From contig NZ_RCWJ01000001.1 in assembly GCF_003668565.1 (NCBI RefSeq), positions 1,054,001 to 1,118,000 of the forward strand: a stretch of DNA of 64,000 nucleotides, given 5' to 3'. Source of the stretch: Mycetocola zhadangensis. GTDB taxonomy: Bacteria > Actinomycetota > Actinomycetes > Actinomycetales > Microbacteriaceae. A program made the translations under genes and the position numbers. Shown in pieces: positions 36,252 to 45,939 of this stretch. Numbering within the stretch: position 1 is the stretch's first letter; each line of letters starts with the position of its first letter. Under the pieces are notes generated by a model. It ran no database searches and was not told the DNA's origin. It worked only from the letters and a program-made list of their open reading frames with translations.

Positions 36252-37487
36252 GTGTATCAGTCCCGTCAGCCGTTGTCAGACCGACGGGTGTACCTGCGGC
36301 GCAGGCTCACCGTCTTCGGTGTTCTCGTTCTCCTCCTCGCCGTCATCGGCTACCTCGCCTTCGCGATACTTCGGCCGCTGCCAGCAACCGCAGCAACACT
36401 CGAGCCGACCGAGACCATCTCCCAGACGGTGAACCAGATCGCCTGGCCCGCCTTCGGCAACGGCGCAATTGGCGCCGTCGGCTTCGACGGGGTGCTCTCC
36501 AGCACAGGCGCTCAGGAATCGACGCCCATGGCGAGCATCACCAAAACGGTGACTGCCCTCGTCGTCCTCGACGCTATGCCGCTTGCCGCGGGGGAGTCCG
36601 GTCCGGACCTGACCCTCACGTCAGCTGACCAGCGGATCTATAGCGAAGTGATCGCTGAAGGCGGATCCGCCGCGCCAGTCGCCGTCGGCTCGGTATTCAC
36701 CGAACGTCAGCTCCTCGAAGCCATGATGCTTCCCTCAGCAAACAACTACAGCATCACGCTCGCGAACTGGGCATACGGCTCTGTGGAGAACTTCCTGGCC
36801 GCAACAAAAACCTGGCTCGACAAGAACAGCCTCTCCGGCACACACCTCGCTGACTCGAGCGGCCTTGATCCGAACAGCAGGTCCACTCCGGCTGACCTCG
36901 TTCGGATTGGTCAAATGGCCATCGCCCACCCTGTCCTCTCCGAGATCGTTGCGAGCCAATCCGCAGAACTTCCCGTCATCGGGCCGGTGAAGAACACCAA
37001 CAAACTTCTCGGCCAGGCCGGCGTCGTCGGACTCAAAACGGGAACGACCCGGGTTGCTGGTGCCTGCCTGCTGTTCGCCGCTGAACTTCCCGTCGGTGCT
37101 CAGACCGTCACCGTTGTCGGAGTGATCCTCGGCGCCCCCAACCACAGCGCTTTGAATTCGTCTGTGCTGAGCCTGCTCGACACCATGAAAGCGGGGTTCA
37201 GGGAGTTGCCTCTCGTCAGCGAGGGTGATTCGTTCGGAAGCTACACGACACCGTGGGGCGCCACAACGGACATCGTCGCGACCGAATCGGCGTCTGTGCT
37301 CGTCTGGCAGGACGCCACTGCCGCGGTTGACGTCTCGGCGAAACCACTGATCTCCGGCGCGGCAGACACCGAGGTTGGCACGGCGACGTTCACCGTCGCC
37401 GATTCCGTCATCGACGTGCCTCTTGCCCTGGCTGGCGAGTTGGAAGAAGCAGGAACAGGCTGGCGGATCACCCACCCCACCGACTGA
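36252..37487 (+). CDS. D-alanyl-D-alanine carboxypeptidase (penicillin-binding protein)
   Basis: A membrane-anchored S11-type peptidase trimming peptidoglycan stem peptides. One N-terminal transmembrane segment (residues 20-41) is followed by the penicilloyl-serine motifs: S95-I-T-K98, S-A-N in SANNYS, and K-T-G in LKTGTTR. All three are canonical. The C-terminal domain is of unknown role. The product has 411 residues and should act outside the membrane. It converges with the SGNH hydrolase gene, with one base between the stop codons. Confidence 0.93.
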   Translation: MYQSRQPLSDRRVYLRRRLTVFGVLVLLLAVIGYLAFAILRPLPATAATLEPTETISQTVNQIAWPAFGNGAIGAVGFDGVLSSTGAQESTPMASITKTVTALVVLDAMPLAAGESGPDLTLTSADQRIYSEVIAEGGSAAPVAVGSVFTERQLLEAMMLPSANNYSITLANWAYGSVENFLAATKTWLDKNSLSGTHLADSSGLDPNSRSTPADLVRIGQMAIAHPVLSEIVASQSAELPVIGPVKNTNKLLGQAGVVGLKTGTTRVAGACLLFAAELPVGAQTVTVVGVILGAPNHSALNSSVLSLLDTMKAGFRELPLVSEGDSFGSYTTPWGATTDIVATESASVLVWQDATAAVDVSAKPLISGAADTEVGTATFTVADSVIDVPLALAGELEEAGTGWRITHPTD

Positions 37488-37488
37488 G

Positions 37489-38325
37489 TCAGTCTCCGGT
37501 CGGAATCTCGCCTGTCCGAAGAAATTTCTCCGCCTGAGGCCTCTTCGCTGTGATGAAGTCACCCGATGACTGGTGTCGCAGGCGCCGAAGCACCCACGGC
37601 ACAAAATACTGGCGAGCCCACACCAGGTCCTCGGTTCTGGCGTGCCGCCAGGTCGACTGCGGCACGGGTTCGGGCTTGAGTGGCTCGAGATCGTTGGGCA
37701 CAGCGAGGGCATCAAGCACCATCCGCGCGACCGTGTGGTGTCCGAGCGGGTTGAGGTGCAGCCGGTCACTCGACCACATCCGTGCGTCCTGAACTTCCGT
37801 CAGCGCCCACTGGTCGGCGACCACGCAGTCGTACGTCGCTGCCACCTTCCGGAGGTTCTCGTTGTAAATTGCGACTTTGCCCCGAAGGGTACGCAACACA
37901 GGAGAGAATCCGACGTCCACACCGGTGAACAGAACGATCGTCGCTCCGTCACGCGACAGGCGGGCGACCGCGTCTTCGACCTTCTGCGCAATGACGTCAG
38001 GGTCGGTCCCCGGCCGGAGCACGTCATTGCCTCCTGCCGAAATCGTGATGAGATCGGGCTTCAGCTCGAGTGCCGGCTCGATCTGGTCGGCGGCAATCTG
38101 TGCGATCAGTTTTCCGCGAACGGCGAGATTGGCATAGGCAAAATCGTCTACGCCCTGTGCGAGCACCTCAGCGACACGATCTGCCCAGCCCCTGTGTCCG
38201 TCCGGCAGCGTCGGCTCAGGATCACCGATGCCTTCGGTGAAGGAGTCTCCGATCGCCACATAGCGCGACCAGGGATGCGGCCGCTCAACGATTTCCGCGA
38301 TGCCGTCCGATACATGTGCGTCCAT
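37489..38325 (-). CDS. SGNH/GDSL-family hydrolase
   Basis: A cytosolic-looking esterase/lipase-fold protein with block I AIGDSFTEG (Ser), block III SAGGNDVL (Gly, Asn) and block V SSDRLHLNPLGH (Asp, His). It has no signal peptide. The frame opens at 38361, but the ATG at 38325 (MDAHVSD) or the one at 38334 is a better start. About 278 residues. The substrate is unknown; homologues are common next to helicase genes in this family of bacteria, without a known link. Confidence 0.88.
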   Translation of the reverse strand: MDAHVSDGIAEIVERPHPWSRYVAIGDSFTEGIGDPEPTLPDGHRGWADRVAEVLAQGVDDFAYANLAVRGKLIAQIAADQIEPALELKPDLITISAGGNDVLRPGTDPDVIAQKVEDAVARLSRDGATIVLFTGVDVGFSPVLRTLRGKVAIYNENLRKVAATYDCVVADQWALTEVQDARMWSSDRLHLNPLGHHTVARMVLDALAVPNDLEPLKPEPVPQSTWRHARTEDLVWARQYFVPWVLRRLRHQSSGDFITAKRPQAEKFLRTGEIPTGD

Positions 38326-38386
38326 TCGAAGCATCGTACTCGCTCGTTCCAGACGCTTCACGGTTCTCGGTTCGTCGGCGGTCGGG

Positions 38387-38392
38387 TAGATT
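38387..38392 (+). promoter_or_regulatory. -10 box TAGATT for the helicase gene
   Basis: The hexamer ends eight bases before the GTG at 38401, with no Shine-Dalgarno between. It supports 38401 as start and a leaderless mRNA. Confidence 0.5.
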
Positions 38393-38400
38393 GGTATCCA

Positions 38401-40254
38401 GTGAGTACAGAGTTCGAAACGGACATCCCAAAGTCCGAAGACGCAGTTTCAGGCATCCGAATCGGAACCAGTGCGGCCGAACATCTCTCCCCGACATTCC
38501 CCGAACGAGCGGCATGGGGAACCGTTTCCAAACTCCGCGCCTGGCAGGAAGAAGCGCTCACCGCGTACTTCGTCCACGAGCCGCGCGACTTTCTGGCCGC
38601 AGCAACCCCCGGTGCAGGAAAGACGACGTTCGCGCTTCGACTTGCCGCAGAACTGCTCGCCCGCCGAACTGTTGATCGCATCACAGTGGTTGCACCAACG
38701 GAACATCTCAAAAGGCAGTGGGCGGATGCCGCGCATCGCGCTGGCATCCGACTCGACCCGACCTTCTCAAATGGCGACGGCAGATACGGTAGCCATTATC
38801 ACGGCGTTGCGGTCACGTACGCCCAGGTCGCCGTCCGGGCTGCGCTGCACAGGGAGATCACCGAGTCGCATCGCACCCTCGTCATCCTCGACGAGGTGCA
38901 CCACGGCGGTGACGCTCTCAGCTGGGGCGACGCTATCCGGGAAGCATTCGAACCAGCAACCCGCCGACTGTCGCTCACCGGAACACCGTTCCGCTCAGAC
39001 ACGGCACCCATTCCGTTCGTCAGCTACCTGCCAGACAAAGATGGCATCCGCACCTCACTGACCGATTACAACTATGGCTACGGCCGCGCCCTGGCCGACG
39101 GCGTCGTTCGCCCCGTCATGTTCATGGTCTATGCAGGCCACATGCGTTGGCGCACCAATGCCGGTGACGAGATGGAAGCGCGACTCGGTGAGGGCAACAC
39201 CAAAGACATCACCTCCCAGGCCTGGCGAACAGCGCTCGACCCGGCAGGGGAGTGGATTCCCCAGGTGTTGCAGGCGGCGGATCGTCGCCTCAGCGAAGTG
39301 CGCCATGGCATCCCAGATGCTGGTGGTCTTGTGATCGCGACCGACCAGACGGCCGCGCGCGCGTACGCAAAAATCCTCCACGGCATCACGGGTGAACCAC
39401 CGACCGTTGTTCTCAGCGATGAGAAGGAATCGTCGGATCGCATCGACGAGTTCTCGGCTGGTACCAGCCGATGGATGGTTGCAGTCCGCATGGTGTCTGA
39501 GGGTGTTGACGTACCGCGGCTGGCCGTCGGCGTTTACGCGACCAGCGCATCCACTCCGTTGTTCTTCGCCCAGGCGATTGGTCGATTCGTGCGGGCACGG
39601 CGCCGGGGTGAGACCGCTTCTGTGTTCCTCCCAGATGTACCGAACCTGATGAACCTTGCCAACGCGCTCGAACTGGAGCGCGACCATGCCCTCGACCGCA
39701 AAAGCGACGGCAGCGGTGAAGGTGACATGTGGAACCCCGAGGACGCGATGGTCGCCGAGGCCAACCGCGATTCCAAGGGCTCAGACTCGCTCGGCGAGGA
39801 GTTCCGCTACGAGGCCATGTCTTCGTCGGCCACCTTCGATCGCGTGGTCTATGACGGCGATGAATTTGGCCAATGGGCCGAACCGGGAACCGAAGAAGAA
39901 CTCGACTTCATCGGGTTACCGGGACTGCTCGAACCCGAGCAGGTTCACGAACTGCTCAAGCAGCGCCAGGCGAGGCAGGCGAAACGCCAGTCGACCCGCA
40001 GCGGTCCAACCCAGACCGCGACAGCCGAGAAGCCGGACGACGTGCCGCCCCCGCTCTATCGCACGCTCAAGGAGCAGCGGAGCCTCCTGAACAGCCTCGT
40101 CGGGTTGTACGCGAAGTCGACAAACCAACCGCACGGCCTGGTGCACGCCGAACTCCGCCGGATCTGCGGTGGGCCCGCTGTCCAGCAGGCCAGTGTGACC
40201 CAGCTGCAGTCGCGCATCGAGTGGCTGCGCAAAAAGATGAGCGGCAAGCGCTAG
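38401..40254 (+). CDS. SF2 DEAD/DEAH-box helicase
   Basis: A 617-residue superfamily 2 helicase. Walker A is ATPGAGKTT, motif II is LDEVHHGG, motif III is LTGTPFRSD, motif V is in VSEGVDVPRLAVGVYA and motif VI is QAIGRFVRARR. It resembles XPB/RecG-like DNA translocases more than RNA helicases, but the substrate is not certain. The C-terminal 150 residues are charged, with no domain that I recognise. The frame is open for 828 bases upstream, antisense to the SGNH gene, and that part is not real coding. Start chosen from the -10 spacing. Confidence 0.9.
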   Translation: MSTEFETDIPKSEDAVSGIRIGTSAAEHLSPTFPERAAWGTVSKLRAWQEEALTAYFVHEPRDFLAAATPGAGKTTFALRLAAELLARRTVDRITVVAPTEHLKRQWADAAHRAGIRLDPTFSNGDGRYGSHYHGVAVTYAQVAVRAALHREITESHRTLVILDEVHHGGDALSWGDAIREAFEPATRRLSLTGTPFRSDTAPIPFVSYLPDKDGIRTSLTDYNYGYGRALADGVVRPVMFMVYAGHMRWRTNAGDEMEARLGEGNTKDITSQAWRTALDPAGEWIPQVLQAADRRLSEVRHGIPDAGGLVIATDQTAARAYAKILHGITGEPPTVVLSDEKESSDRIDEFSAGTSRWMVAVRMVSEGVDVPRLAVGVYATSASTPLFFAQAIGRFVRARRRGETASVFLPDVPNLMNLANALELERDHALDRKSDGSGEGDMWNPEDAMVAEANRDSKGSDSLGEEFRYEAMSSSATFDRVVYDGDEFGQWAEPGTEEELDFIGLPGLLEPEQVHELLKQRQARQAKRQSTRSGPTQTATAEKPDDVPPPLYRTLKEQRSLLNSLVGLYAKSTNQPHGLVHAELRRICGGPAVQQASVTQLQSRIEWLRKKMSGKR

Positions 40255-40404
40255 GGCTCACACCCGGATCGACCCGTCCCGAGTCTGAACGAGATATCGG
40301 GCGCATACCTAGGCCTGCGATGACGTTCCGGTTCGGTGGGGTCGCCCCATCACGGTTGTAGAGCGTGGGGCGTTGAGCGTGGCCGTCACCGAGAGTTAAA
40401 AGCG

Positions 40405-40432
40405 AAAAGCCGGACCCGAAGGCCCGGCTTTT
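40405..40432. terminator. Bidirectional terminator between helicase and tRNA-Leu
   Basis: GCCGGACC and GGCCCGGC arms (one mismatch) flanked by AAAA on the left and TTTT on the right, so the structure can terminate both the helicase transcript and the convergent tRNA transcript. Confidence 0.85.
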
Positions 40433-40461
40433 CTACTGTCTCAACACAGTTCTTCACAATG

Positions 40462-40545
40462 TGCGCGAAGGGGGACTTGAACCCCCACGCCCGTAAGGGC
40501 ACTAGCACCTCAAGCTAGCGCGTCTGCCATTTCCGCCACCCGCGC
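40462..40545 (-). tRNA. tRNA-Leu (anticodon GAG)
   Basis: An 84-base type II tRNA on the minus strand. The acceptor stem GCGCGGG pairs with TTCGCGC (two G-U), with discriminator A. The anticodon stem CTAGC/GCTAG encloses TTGAGGT, giving anticodon GAG, which reads CUC and CUU. A variable arm (GCCCTTACGGGC) and a T-arm GGGGG-TTCAAGT-CCCCC follow. The 3' CCA is not encoded. Confidence 0.96.
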
Positions 40546-40664
40546 ATTGTTTTGTTTCTGTTTCTGGCCAGCTACCGAAGCACCCTGCCGAGAGAAAACT
40601 TTAGCACGGTTTTCGGGGGCCAAAGTACACACCCGGTTCCTGCCGACACCGATAGCGTTGAGAC

Positions 40665-42017
40665 ATGGATTTTGACGCGCAAACGCCAGACACGACTGCC
40701 GCTTCTTTCGACGCGGACCTCGACGCGGGCCTCGACGAGACCGTACGACTGGCTCGGGACCTGATCCGAATGGACACCACGAACTACGGCGGGGGCAAGT
40801 CCAAGGGTGAAACCATCGCGGCGGAATACGTCGCCCGCTACCTCCGTGACCTCGGCCTCGAACCGGAACTCATTGACTCAGAACCCGGCCGCACAAGTGT
40901 CATCGCCCGTGTAGCCGGACGCGACAGCTCGCGTGGCGCCCTCGTCGTTCACGGACACCTCGACGTTGTTCCTGCGGATGCGCGCAACTGGTCAGTCGAC
41001 CCGTTCGGTGGTGTGATCCAGGATGGCATGCTCTGGGGCAGGGGAGCGGTCGACATGAAAAACATGGACGCCATGATCCTCAGCGCTGTCGCGGACATCC
41101 TCCGCAGCGGCGAACGCCCCGCACGGGACCTGATCCTGGCCTTCTTCGCCGATGAGGAGAACGGCGGAGTGCTTGGTTCTCACTACCTCGTTGACACCAG
41201 ACCCGATTTGTTCGAGGGAGCAACAGAGGCGATCAGCGAAGTTGGCGGATATTCGATCACCCTGGGTGGAAAGCGCGCCTACCTCGTGCAGACGGGCGAA
41301 AAAGCGCTCCTCTGGGTGAAGCTCATCGCGCGCGGCCCAGCAGCCCACGGCTCGCGCGTAGTCCGGGAGAACGCCGTCACACGGCTGGCCGAGGCCGTCG
41401 CTGCTGTCGGCAGACAGGAATGGCCGATTCGCCTGACGGACACGACAACCGAATTGCTTGGCGAAATTGCCCGCATCCTCAATGTCGACCCGCAGAAGGT
41501 CGGCCCGGACGAACTCGCGCTTGCCACAGGGACCGCGTCCAGCTTCATCCAGGCGTCCCTTCGCACAACGACCAATCCGACCGTCTTGACGGCCGGATAC
41601 AAGCACAACGTGGTCCCAGACACCGCAGAGGCACTCCTCGATATCCGCTCTCTTCCCGGCCAAGAGGACGCTGTGCTCGCCGCCGTCCAGGAGCTTGTCG
41701 GCGCGGACATCGAGATTGAGGTGATGCACCGCGACGTCGGCCTGGAAAACACCTTCTCCGGCCCGCTCATCGATGCGGTCATCTCGACACTCCACGAACA
41801 CGATCCCGGTGCCGAGGTACTCCCGTACCTGCTCCCCGCTGGCACCGACAATAAAGCGCTCTCGAAATTGGGTATCACCGGCTACGGCTTCGCCCCGCTT
41901 TTGCTCCCACCCGACCTCGATTTTCCGGCGATGTTCCACGGTGTTGACGAACGGGTTCCTCTGGACGCATTAGTCTTTGGCAGGCGGGTCCTGACCGACC
42001 TGCTGCGCACGTACTGA
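40665..42017 (+). CDS. M20/M25/M40-family metallopeptidase
   Basis: A di-zinc peptidase of 450 residues. Metal ligands lie in VVHGHLDVVPAD, GRGAVDMKN, FADEENGGVLG (with the general-base Glu) and, near the C-terminus, MFHGVDERVPL. A dimerisation domain lies between the catalytic halves. The substrate could be a dipeptide or an N-acyl amino acid. TAGCGT (40653-40658) ends six bases before the ATG, indicating a leaderless start. uppP follows after 24 bases. Confidence 0.92.
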   Translation: MDFDAQTPDTTAASFDADLDAGLDETVRLARDLIRMDTTNYGGGKSKGETIAAEYVARYLRDLGLEPELIDSEPGRTSVIARVAGRDSSRGALVVHGHLDVVPADARNWSVDPFGGVIQDGMLWGRGAVDMKNMDAMILSAVADILRSGERPARDLILAFFADEENGGVLGSHYLVDTRPDLFEGATEAISEVGGYSITLGGKRAYLVQTGEKALLWVKLIARGPAAHGSRVVRENAVTRLAEAVAAVGRQEWPIRLTDTTTELLGEIARILNVDPQKVGPDELALATGTASSFIQASLRTTTNPTVLTAGYKHNVVPDTAEALLDIRSLPGQEDAVLAAVQELVGADIEIEVMHRDVGLENTFSGPLIDAVISTLHEHDPGAEVLPYLLPAGTDNKALSKLGITGYGFAPLLLPPDLDFPAMFHGVDERVPLDALVFGRRVLTDLLRTY

Positions 42018-42041
42018 CGAACAGCAAGGACTTTTCTCTCC

Positions 42042-42896
42042 GTGGACATTCTGAACGCGATAATTCTCGGCCTCGTCCAGGGGCTCACCGAATTCCTCCC
42101 AGTGTCCTCAAGCGCTCACCTGCGCATTGTCGGCGAGTTCCTCGGAACCGGCGGAGATCCAGGTGCCCGTTTCACTGCGATCACGCAGATCGGTACGGAA
42201 CTCGCCGTCGTCATCCTGTTCTGGAAGGACATCGTCCGCATCATCGGGGCGTGGTGCCGGGCCCTCGTGGGCAAGATCCCACGGAATGATCCCGACGCGC
42301 GCATGGGCTGGCTCATCATCATCGGTTCATTCCCGATCGTCATCCTCGGCTTGCTGTTCCAGGACCAGATCGAAACGACACTCAGGTCGCTGTGGTTTAC
42401 GGCATCGATGCTTATCGGTTTCGGCATCCTGCTCGGCATCGCTGACTGGATCGGCCGTAAAAATCTCAAACTCGAGAACCTCGGATACCGCCATGGCATC
42501 ATCTTCGGACTAGCCCAGGCCCTCGCGCTCATCCCTGGTGTTTCACGGTCGGGCGGAACAATCACCGCCGGACTCTTCCTCGGCTATGAACGAGCTGCCG
42601 CAGCCCGATACGCCTTCCTCCTGGCCATCCCCGCCGTACTGGGTAGTGGCTTCTTCCAAATCTACAAATCCGTCGCCGACCCGTGTGTCGAGGGCGCGAC
42701 CGGCTGCATCCCCGAAATTTACGGCCCCCTCGAAACACTGATCGCCACTGTTGTCGCATTTATCGTCGCGATCTTCGTGATCAAGTTCTTCATGAACTAC
42801 ATCTCGAAGCGAAGCTTCATGCCCTTCGTCATCTACCGCATCGTGCTTGGTCTCGTTCTCTTCGGCCTGCTGGGCACCGGTGTCCTCGCGGCATAG
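42042..42896 (+). CDS. uppP: Undecaprenyl-diphosphatase UppP
   Basis: Integral membrane phosphatase that regenerates undecaprenyl phosphate, the lipid carrier for peptidoglycan. The two family motifs are [18 protein letters not shown] and [13 protein letters not shown]. The 284-residue protein has about eight hydrophobic segments. The start is GTG. It lies between the M20 peptidase and mshC genes, and uppP-mshC is a recurring actinobacterial pair. Confidence 0.97.
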   Translation: MDILNAIILGLVQGLTEFLPVSSSAHLRIVGEFLGTGGDPGARFTAITQIGTELAVVILFWKDIVRIIGAWCRALVGKIPRNDPDARMGWLIIIGSFPIVILGLLFQDQIETTLRSLWFTASMLIGFGILLGIADWIGRKNLKLENLGYRHGIIFGLAQALALIPGVSRSGGTITAGLFLGYERAAAARYAFLLAIPAVLGSGFFQIYKSVADPCVEGATGCIPEIYGPLETLIATVVAFIVAIFVIKFFMNYISKRSFMPFVIYRIVLGLVLFGLLGTGVLAA

Positions 42897-42918
42897 CAAC
42901 GCAGCTTAGGCTGGACGA

Positions 42919-44163
42919 GTGAAGGCATGGAACAGACCGCTCGTCCCCACTCTTCCCGGCGAATCGCTTGCACCGTGCCTGTACGACACAGCAACTGACG
43001 GCCTGGTTGAGGCGCACACGGGAGACATCGCACGACTCTACGTTTGTGGAATCACCCCGTACGACGCCACACATATGGGACACGCGGCAACCTACCTGGC
43101 CTACGACACCCTGCAGCGGGTATGGCTCGATGCCGGCCTCGAGGTGCACTACGCCCAGAACATCACGGACATTGACGACCCGCTGCTCGAACGCGCAGCG
43201 GCGACAGGAGTCGACTGGCGTGACCTCGCACAGAGTCAGGTCGACCTCTTCCGCGGCGACATGGAAGCGCTCAGCATCCTGCCCCCCGAAAATTACGTTG
43301 CCGTAACCGAAGTGCTCGATGAGATCGCGGAGGCTGTCAGGCGGCTGCTCGTCGCCGGAGCGGCATACCCGGTTCCCACACCCGACTCCAGCGTCGGAGA
43401 TGACATCTACTTCGACAGTGCGAAGGCTGCCGAACTCGGACCATGGGCTTTAGGCGACGTAAGCAATTACGACGCAGGGACGATGCTGCGGTTCTTCTCT
43501 GAGCGCGGGGGAGACCCCGACCGGGAGGGCAAGCGGCACCGGCTCGATCCGCTCCTGTGGCGAGCGGCCCGCGACACGGAACCCAGCTGGCCCTCCAGCG
43601 TCGGCCCGGGCAGGCCCGGATGGCATATCGAATGTTCAGTCATCGCACTAATGGAACTCGGCACAGACTTCACCGTGCAGGGTGGCGGCTCCGACCTCGT
43701 GTTCCCGCACCACGAGCTGAGTGCCGGCCACGCAGCAGCGCTCAGCGGACACCCGCTTGCTCGCGTTTACAGCCACGCGGGCCTCGTGGCGTACCAGGGC
43801 GAGAAAATGTCCAAGTCGCTGGGCAACCTGGTTCTGGTCTCGCGCCTGATCGATGATGGAGTCGACGCCAGGTCGATCCGGTTGGCAATTCTCGCCCATC
43901 ACTACCGCTCCGACTGGGAGTGGACCTCTTCGGTGCTTTCAGCGGCAACGGCGCGGCTCACCGCATGGCAGCAGACGTTCGGCCATAACGCAACGGACGG
44001 CGCCGATGCCGCCGTCGTGCTCGCGGACCTCCGAGCGGCTCTACGGGTGGACCTCGACACTCCGAAGGCGTTGACGATCCTCGACGAGGCCGCCCGCCGT
44101 GGAGTGACAGACGCCGAACTGGTACGACGTGCGATCAACGCTTTGCTCGGTGTCGAGTTGTGA
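42919..44163 (+). CDS. mshC: Cysteine:GlcN-Ins ligase (mycothiol biosynthesis)
   Basis: Joins cysteine to glucosaminyl-inositol, a committed step of mycothiol synthesis. It is a cysteinyl-tRNA synthetase paralogue: YVCGITPYDATHMGHA holds a zinc cysteine and the HIGH-like motif, WHIECSVIA a second cysteine, and EKMSKSLGN the KMSKS loop. At 414 residues it lacks the tRNA anticodon domain, which separates it from CysS. TAGGCT (42907-42912) ends six bases before the GTG. Its presence shows that this organism makes mycothiol. Confidence 0.96.
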   Translation: MKAWNRPLVPTLPGESLAPCLYDTATDGLVEAHTGDIARLYVCGITPYDATHMGHAATYLAYDTLQRVWLDAGLEVHYAQNITDIDDPLLERAAATGVDWRDLAQSQVDLFRGDMEALSILPPENYVAVTEVLDEIAEAVRRLLVAGAAYPVPTPDSSVGDDIYFDSAKAAELGPWALGDVSNYDAGTMLRFFSERGGDPDREGKRHRLDPLLWRAARDTEPSWPSSVGPGRPGWHIECSVIALMELGTDFTVQGGGSDLVFPHHELSAGHAAALSGHPLARVYSHAGLVAYQGEKMSKSLGNLVLVSRLIDDGVDARSIRLAILAHHYRSDWEWTSSVLSAATARLTAWQQTFGHNATDGADAAVVLADLRAALRVDLDTPKALTILDEAARRGVTDAELVRRAINALLGVEL

Positions 44164-44198
44164 CACCACAGCGACGTTGACGACTCTGGCGGCGAGTC

Positions 44199-44228
44199 GC
44201 TGCACCTGACCGTTCCGTCAGGTGCAGC
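44199..44228. terminator. Perfect 12-bp hairpin between mshC and the PAC2 gene
   Basis: GCTGCACCTGAC (44199-44210) and GTCAGGTGCAGC (44217-44228) pair perfectly around CGTTCC. It lies between convergent stop codons and is a likely bidirectional terminator, without a strong T-run. Confidence 0.75.
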
Positions 44229-44234
44229 TTCCGG

Positions 44235-45152
44235 CTATCGAAGCGTCGGAGGTTCGTTTCTGCCGTCACCCTTGCCGTCTGATGACTTGCGCAGGTAGCG
44301 CTCAAACTCTTTGGCGATGGCCTCGCCGCTTGCCTCAGGGGACTCGACGGTGTCGCGCGCCTGCTCGAGCTGCGCGATGTACGCCGCCATGTCCTCGTCG
44401 TCACCGGCAAGCACGTTGATACCGTTCTCCCACTCGCCGGCCTCCTCAACCAGGTCGCCGCGAGGAATGACGACATCGACGATCTCCTCGAGCTTGTCGA
44501 TGAGCGCCAGAACCGCCTTGGGGGACGGCGCATTGTGGACATAGTGGGGGACGGATGCCCAGATCGAGAGGGTGGAAATGCCCGCGTCCTCAGCCGCCTC
44601 AGCCAAAACGCTCAGAATGCCGACCGGACCCTCGTAGCTGCTTCTCTCCAGTTCAAGCGCGCCGCGCATTTCATCGTTTTCACTCGAAGCGAAGATGGAG
44701 ATGGGACGGGTGTGTGGCACATCGGCGAGCATCGCGCCCAGGAAGATGATCGTGGAAATGTCGTACGTGAGAGCGGCGTCGATGACCTCGGCGGTGAACG
44801 CCTTCCAGCTGCGGGACGGCTCACTGCCGAGGAGGAGGAAGATGTTCGCGCCGTTCGCGCCGCTGACACTCAGTTCCGCATCATCTGCGAGGGGCGCGGG
44901 ATCTTCGTCGGTCCCCGCCATCTTCGCTGGACCGGAGATCGTGGCGGTCGGCCAGGTGATGCGACGCCGTCCGTCATCGTCAGCCGCGAGCATCGGCCGG
45001 TTGAACTGGTAGTCGTAGTACAACTCGGGATCGATCACGAACAGCGGCGATACGTCAAGCTGCTCCTGCAGCACACGGACCGCACCTGTGGCTGCTTCTC
45101 CAGCGTCGTTCCAGCCTTCAAAGGCCACGACGAGCAGCCGACCATTCAGCAC
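44235..45152 (-). CDS. PAC2-family protein (proteasome-assembly-chaperone fold)
   Basis: A 305-residue protein opening LLVVAFEGWNDAGEAATGA and with the family segment SVPHYVHNAPSPKAVLALI. The family is named for a eukaryotic proteasome assembly chaperone; the function in actinobacteria is unknown. The gene is conserved next to mshC and, in proteasome-bearing relatives, near the Pup-proteasome locus. The start is GTG with GGGGAA upstream. Confidence 0.9.
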   Translation of the reverse strand: MLNGRLLVVAFEGWNDAGEAATGAVRVLQEQLDVSPLFVIDPELYYDYQFNRPMLAADDDGRRRITWPTATISGPAKMAGTDEDPAPLADDAELSVSGANGANIFLLLGSEPSRSWKAFTAEVIDAALTYDISTIIFLGAMLADVPHTRPISIFASSENDEMRGALELERSSYEGPVGILSVLAEAAEDAGISTLSIWASVPHYVHNAPSPKAVLALIDKLEEIVDVVIPRGDLVEEAGEWENGINVLAGDDEDMAAYIAQLEQARDTVESPEASGEAIAKEFERYLRKSSDGKGDGRNEPPTLR

Positions 45153-45255
45153 AAGTTCCCCATTCCACGAGTTGACCTCGCTGCAGTGACTCCAGGCTCT
45201 CGCCTGTCCTCTCTCCAGAATAGGCGCTGTCCGTCAACAGGTAGCATTGAAACTC

Positions 45256-45939
45256 GTGACTACACAGCTTCCCGCCGCCGTCCTCTGGGACATGGATGGC
45301 ACCATCGTCGATACAGAGCCGTACTGGATCTCCGCGGAGACAGACCTGGTTGAGTCCTTCGGACACACCTGGACATACGAGGATGCCATGACCCTCGTCG
45401 GCGCAGGCCTCTGGGAATCCGCCAAGGTCTTCCAGTCTCACGGCGTCGACATGACAGCGGACGCCATCGTCGATCACCTCACGAATCGGGTTCAGAACCG
45501 ACTCGCTACCGACGGGGTTCCGTTCCGCCCGGGAGCGCGGGAACTGCTCGAGGAGCTCAGGTCGCTCGGCATCAAAACAGCCCTTGTAACCATGTCTGTT
45601 CGCAGAATGGCTGAGCAGGTGGTGTCGCACATCCCCTTTGACGCCTTCGACGTCCTGGTCACCGGTGATGAAGTTGAGCACCCCAAACCCCACCCCGACC
45701 CCTATCTCACAGCCGCACGGCTGCTCGGCGTCAACATCGCCGACTGCATCGCCATCGAAGACTCACGGGCCGGTCTGGCCTCGGCCGTCGCAGCGGGGAC
45801 CATCGCGGTCGCTGTCCCGCACGCGGTCTCGATCGACGAGGCACCCACCCACACCACCTGGCCAACGCTCGCAGGCAAAACGAGTGCAGACCTCGCCGCC
45901 CTTGTGGGCGCACGCGCACACGAAGGACTTTCCCGATGA
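45256..45939 (+). CDS. HAD-family hydrolase, beta-phosphoglucomutase-like
   Basis: Motif I is WDMDGTIVDTEPYW, motif II lies around LVTMSV, motif III around HPKPHPDPY, and motif IV is EDSRAGLASAVAAG. A helical cap domain follows motif I. It is about 227 residues; the substrate is unknown. TAGCAT (45242-45247) ends eight bases before the GTG at 45256, supporting this start over the TTG at 45247. Its stop overlaps the trmI ATG by four bases, so the two are coupled. Confidence 0.92.
   Translation: MTTQLPAAVLWDMDGTIVDTEPYWISAETDLVESFGHTWTYEDAMTLVGAGLWESAKVFQSHGVDMTADAIVDHLTNRVQNRLATDGVPFRPGARELLEELRSLGIKTALVTMSVRRMAEQVVSHIPFDAFDVLVTGDEVEHPKPHPDPYLTAARLLGVNIADCIAIEDSRAGLASAVAAGTIAVAVPHAVSIDEAPTHTTWPTLAGKTSADLAALVGARAHEGLSR

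Noticed and set aside
34425-37488. Missing terminators at the convergent pairs near 34.43 and 37.49 kb as evidence of rearrangement
   Set aside because: Gaps of six and one base between convergent stops are not rare in compact genomes and both genes at each junction are intact.
37573-38400. Long N-terminal extension of the SF2 helicase
   Set aside because: The extra 276 codons are antisense to the SGNH hydrolase; a -10 hexamer and the start of recognisable protein both place the real start at 38401.
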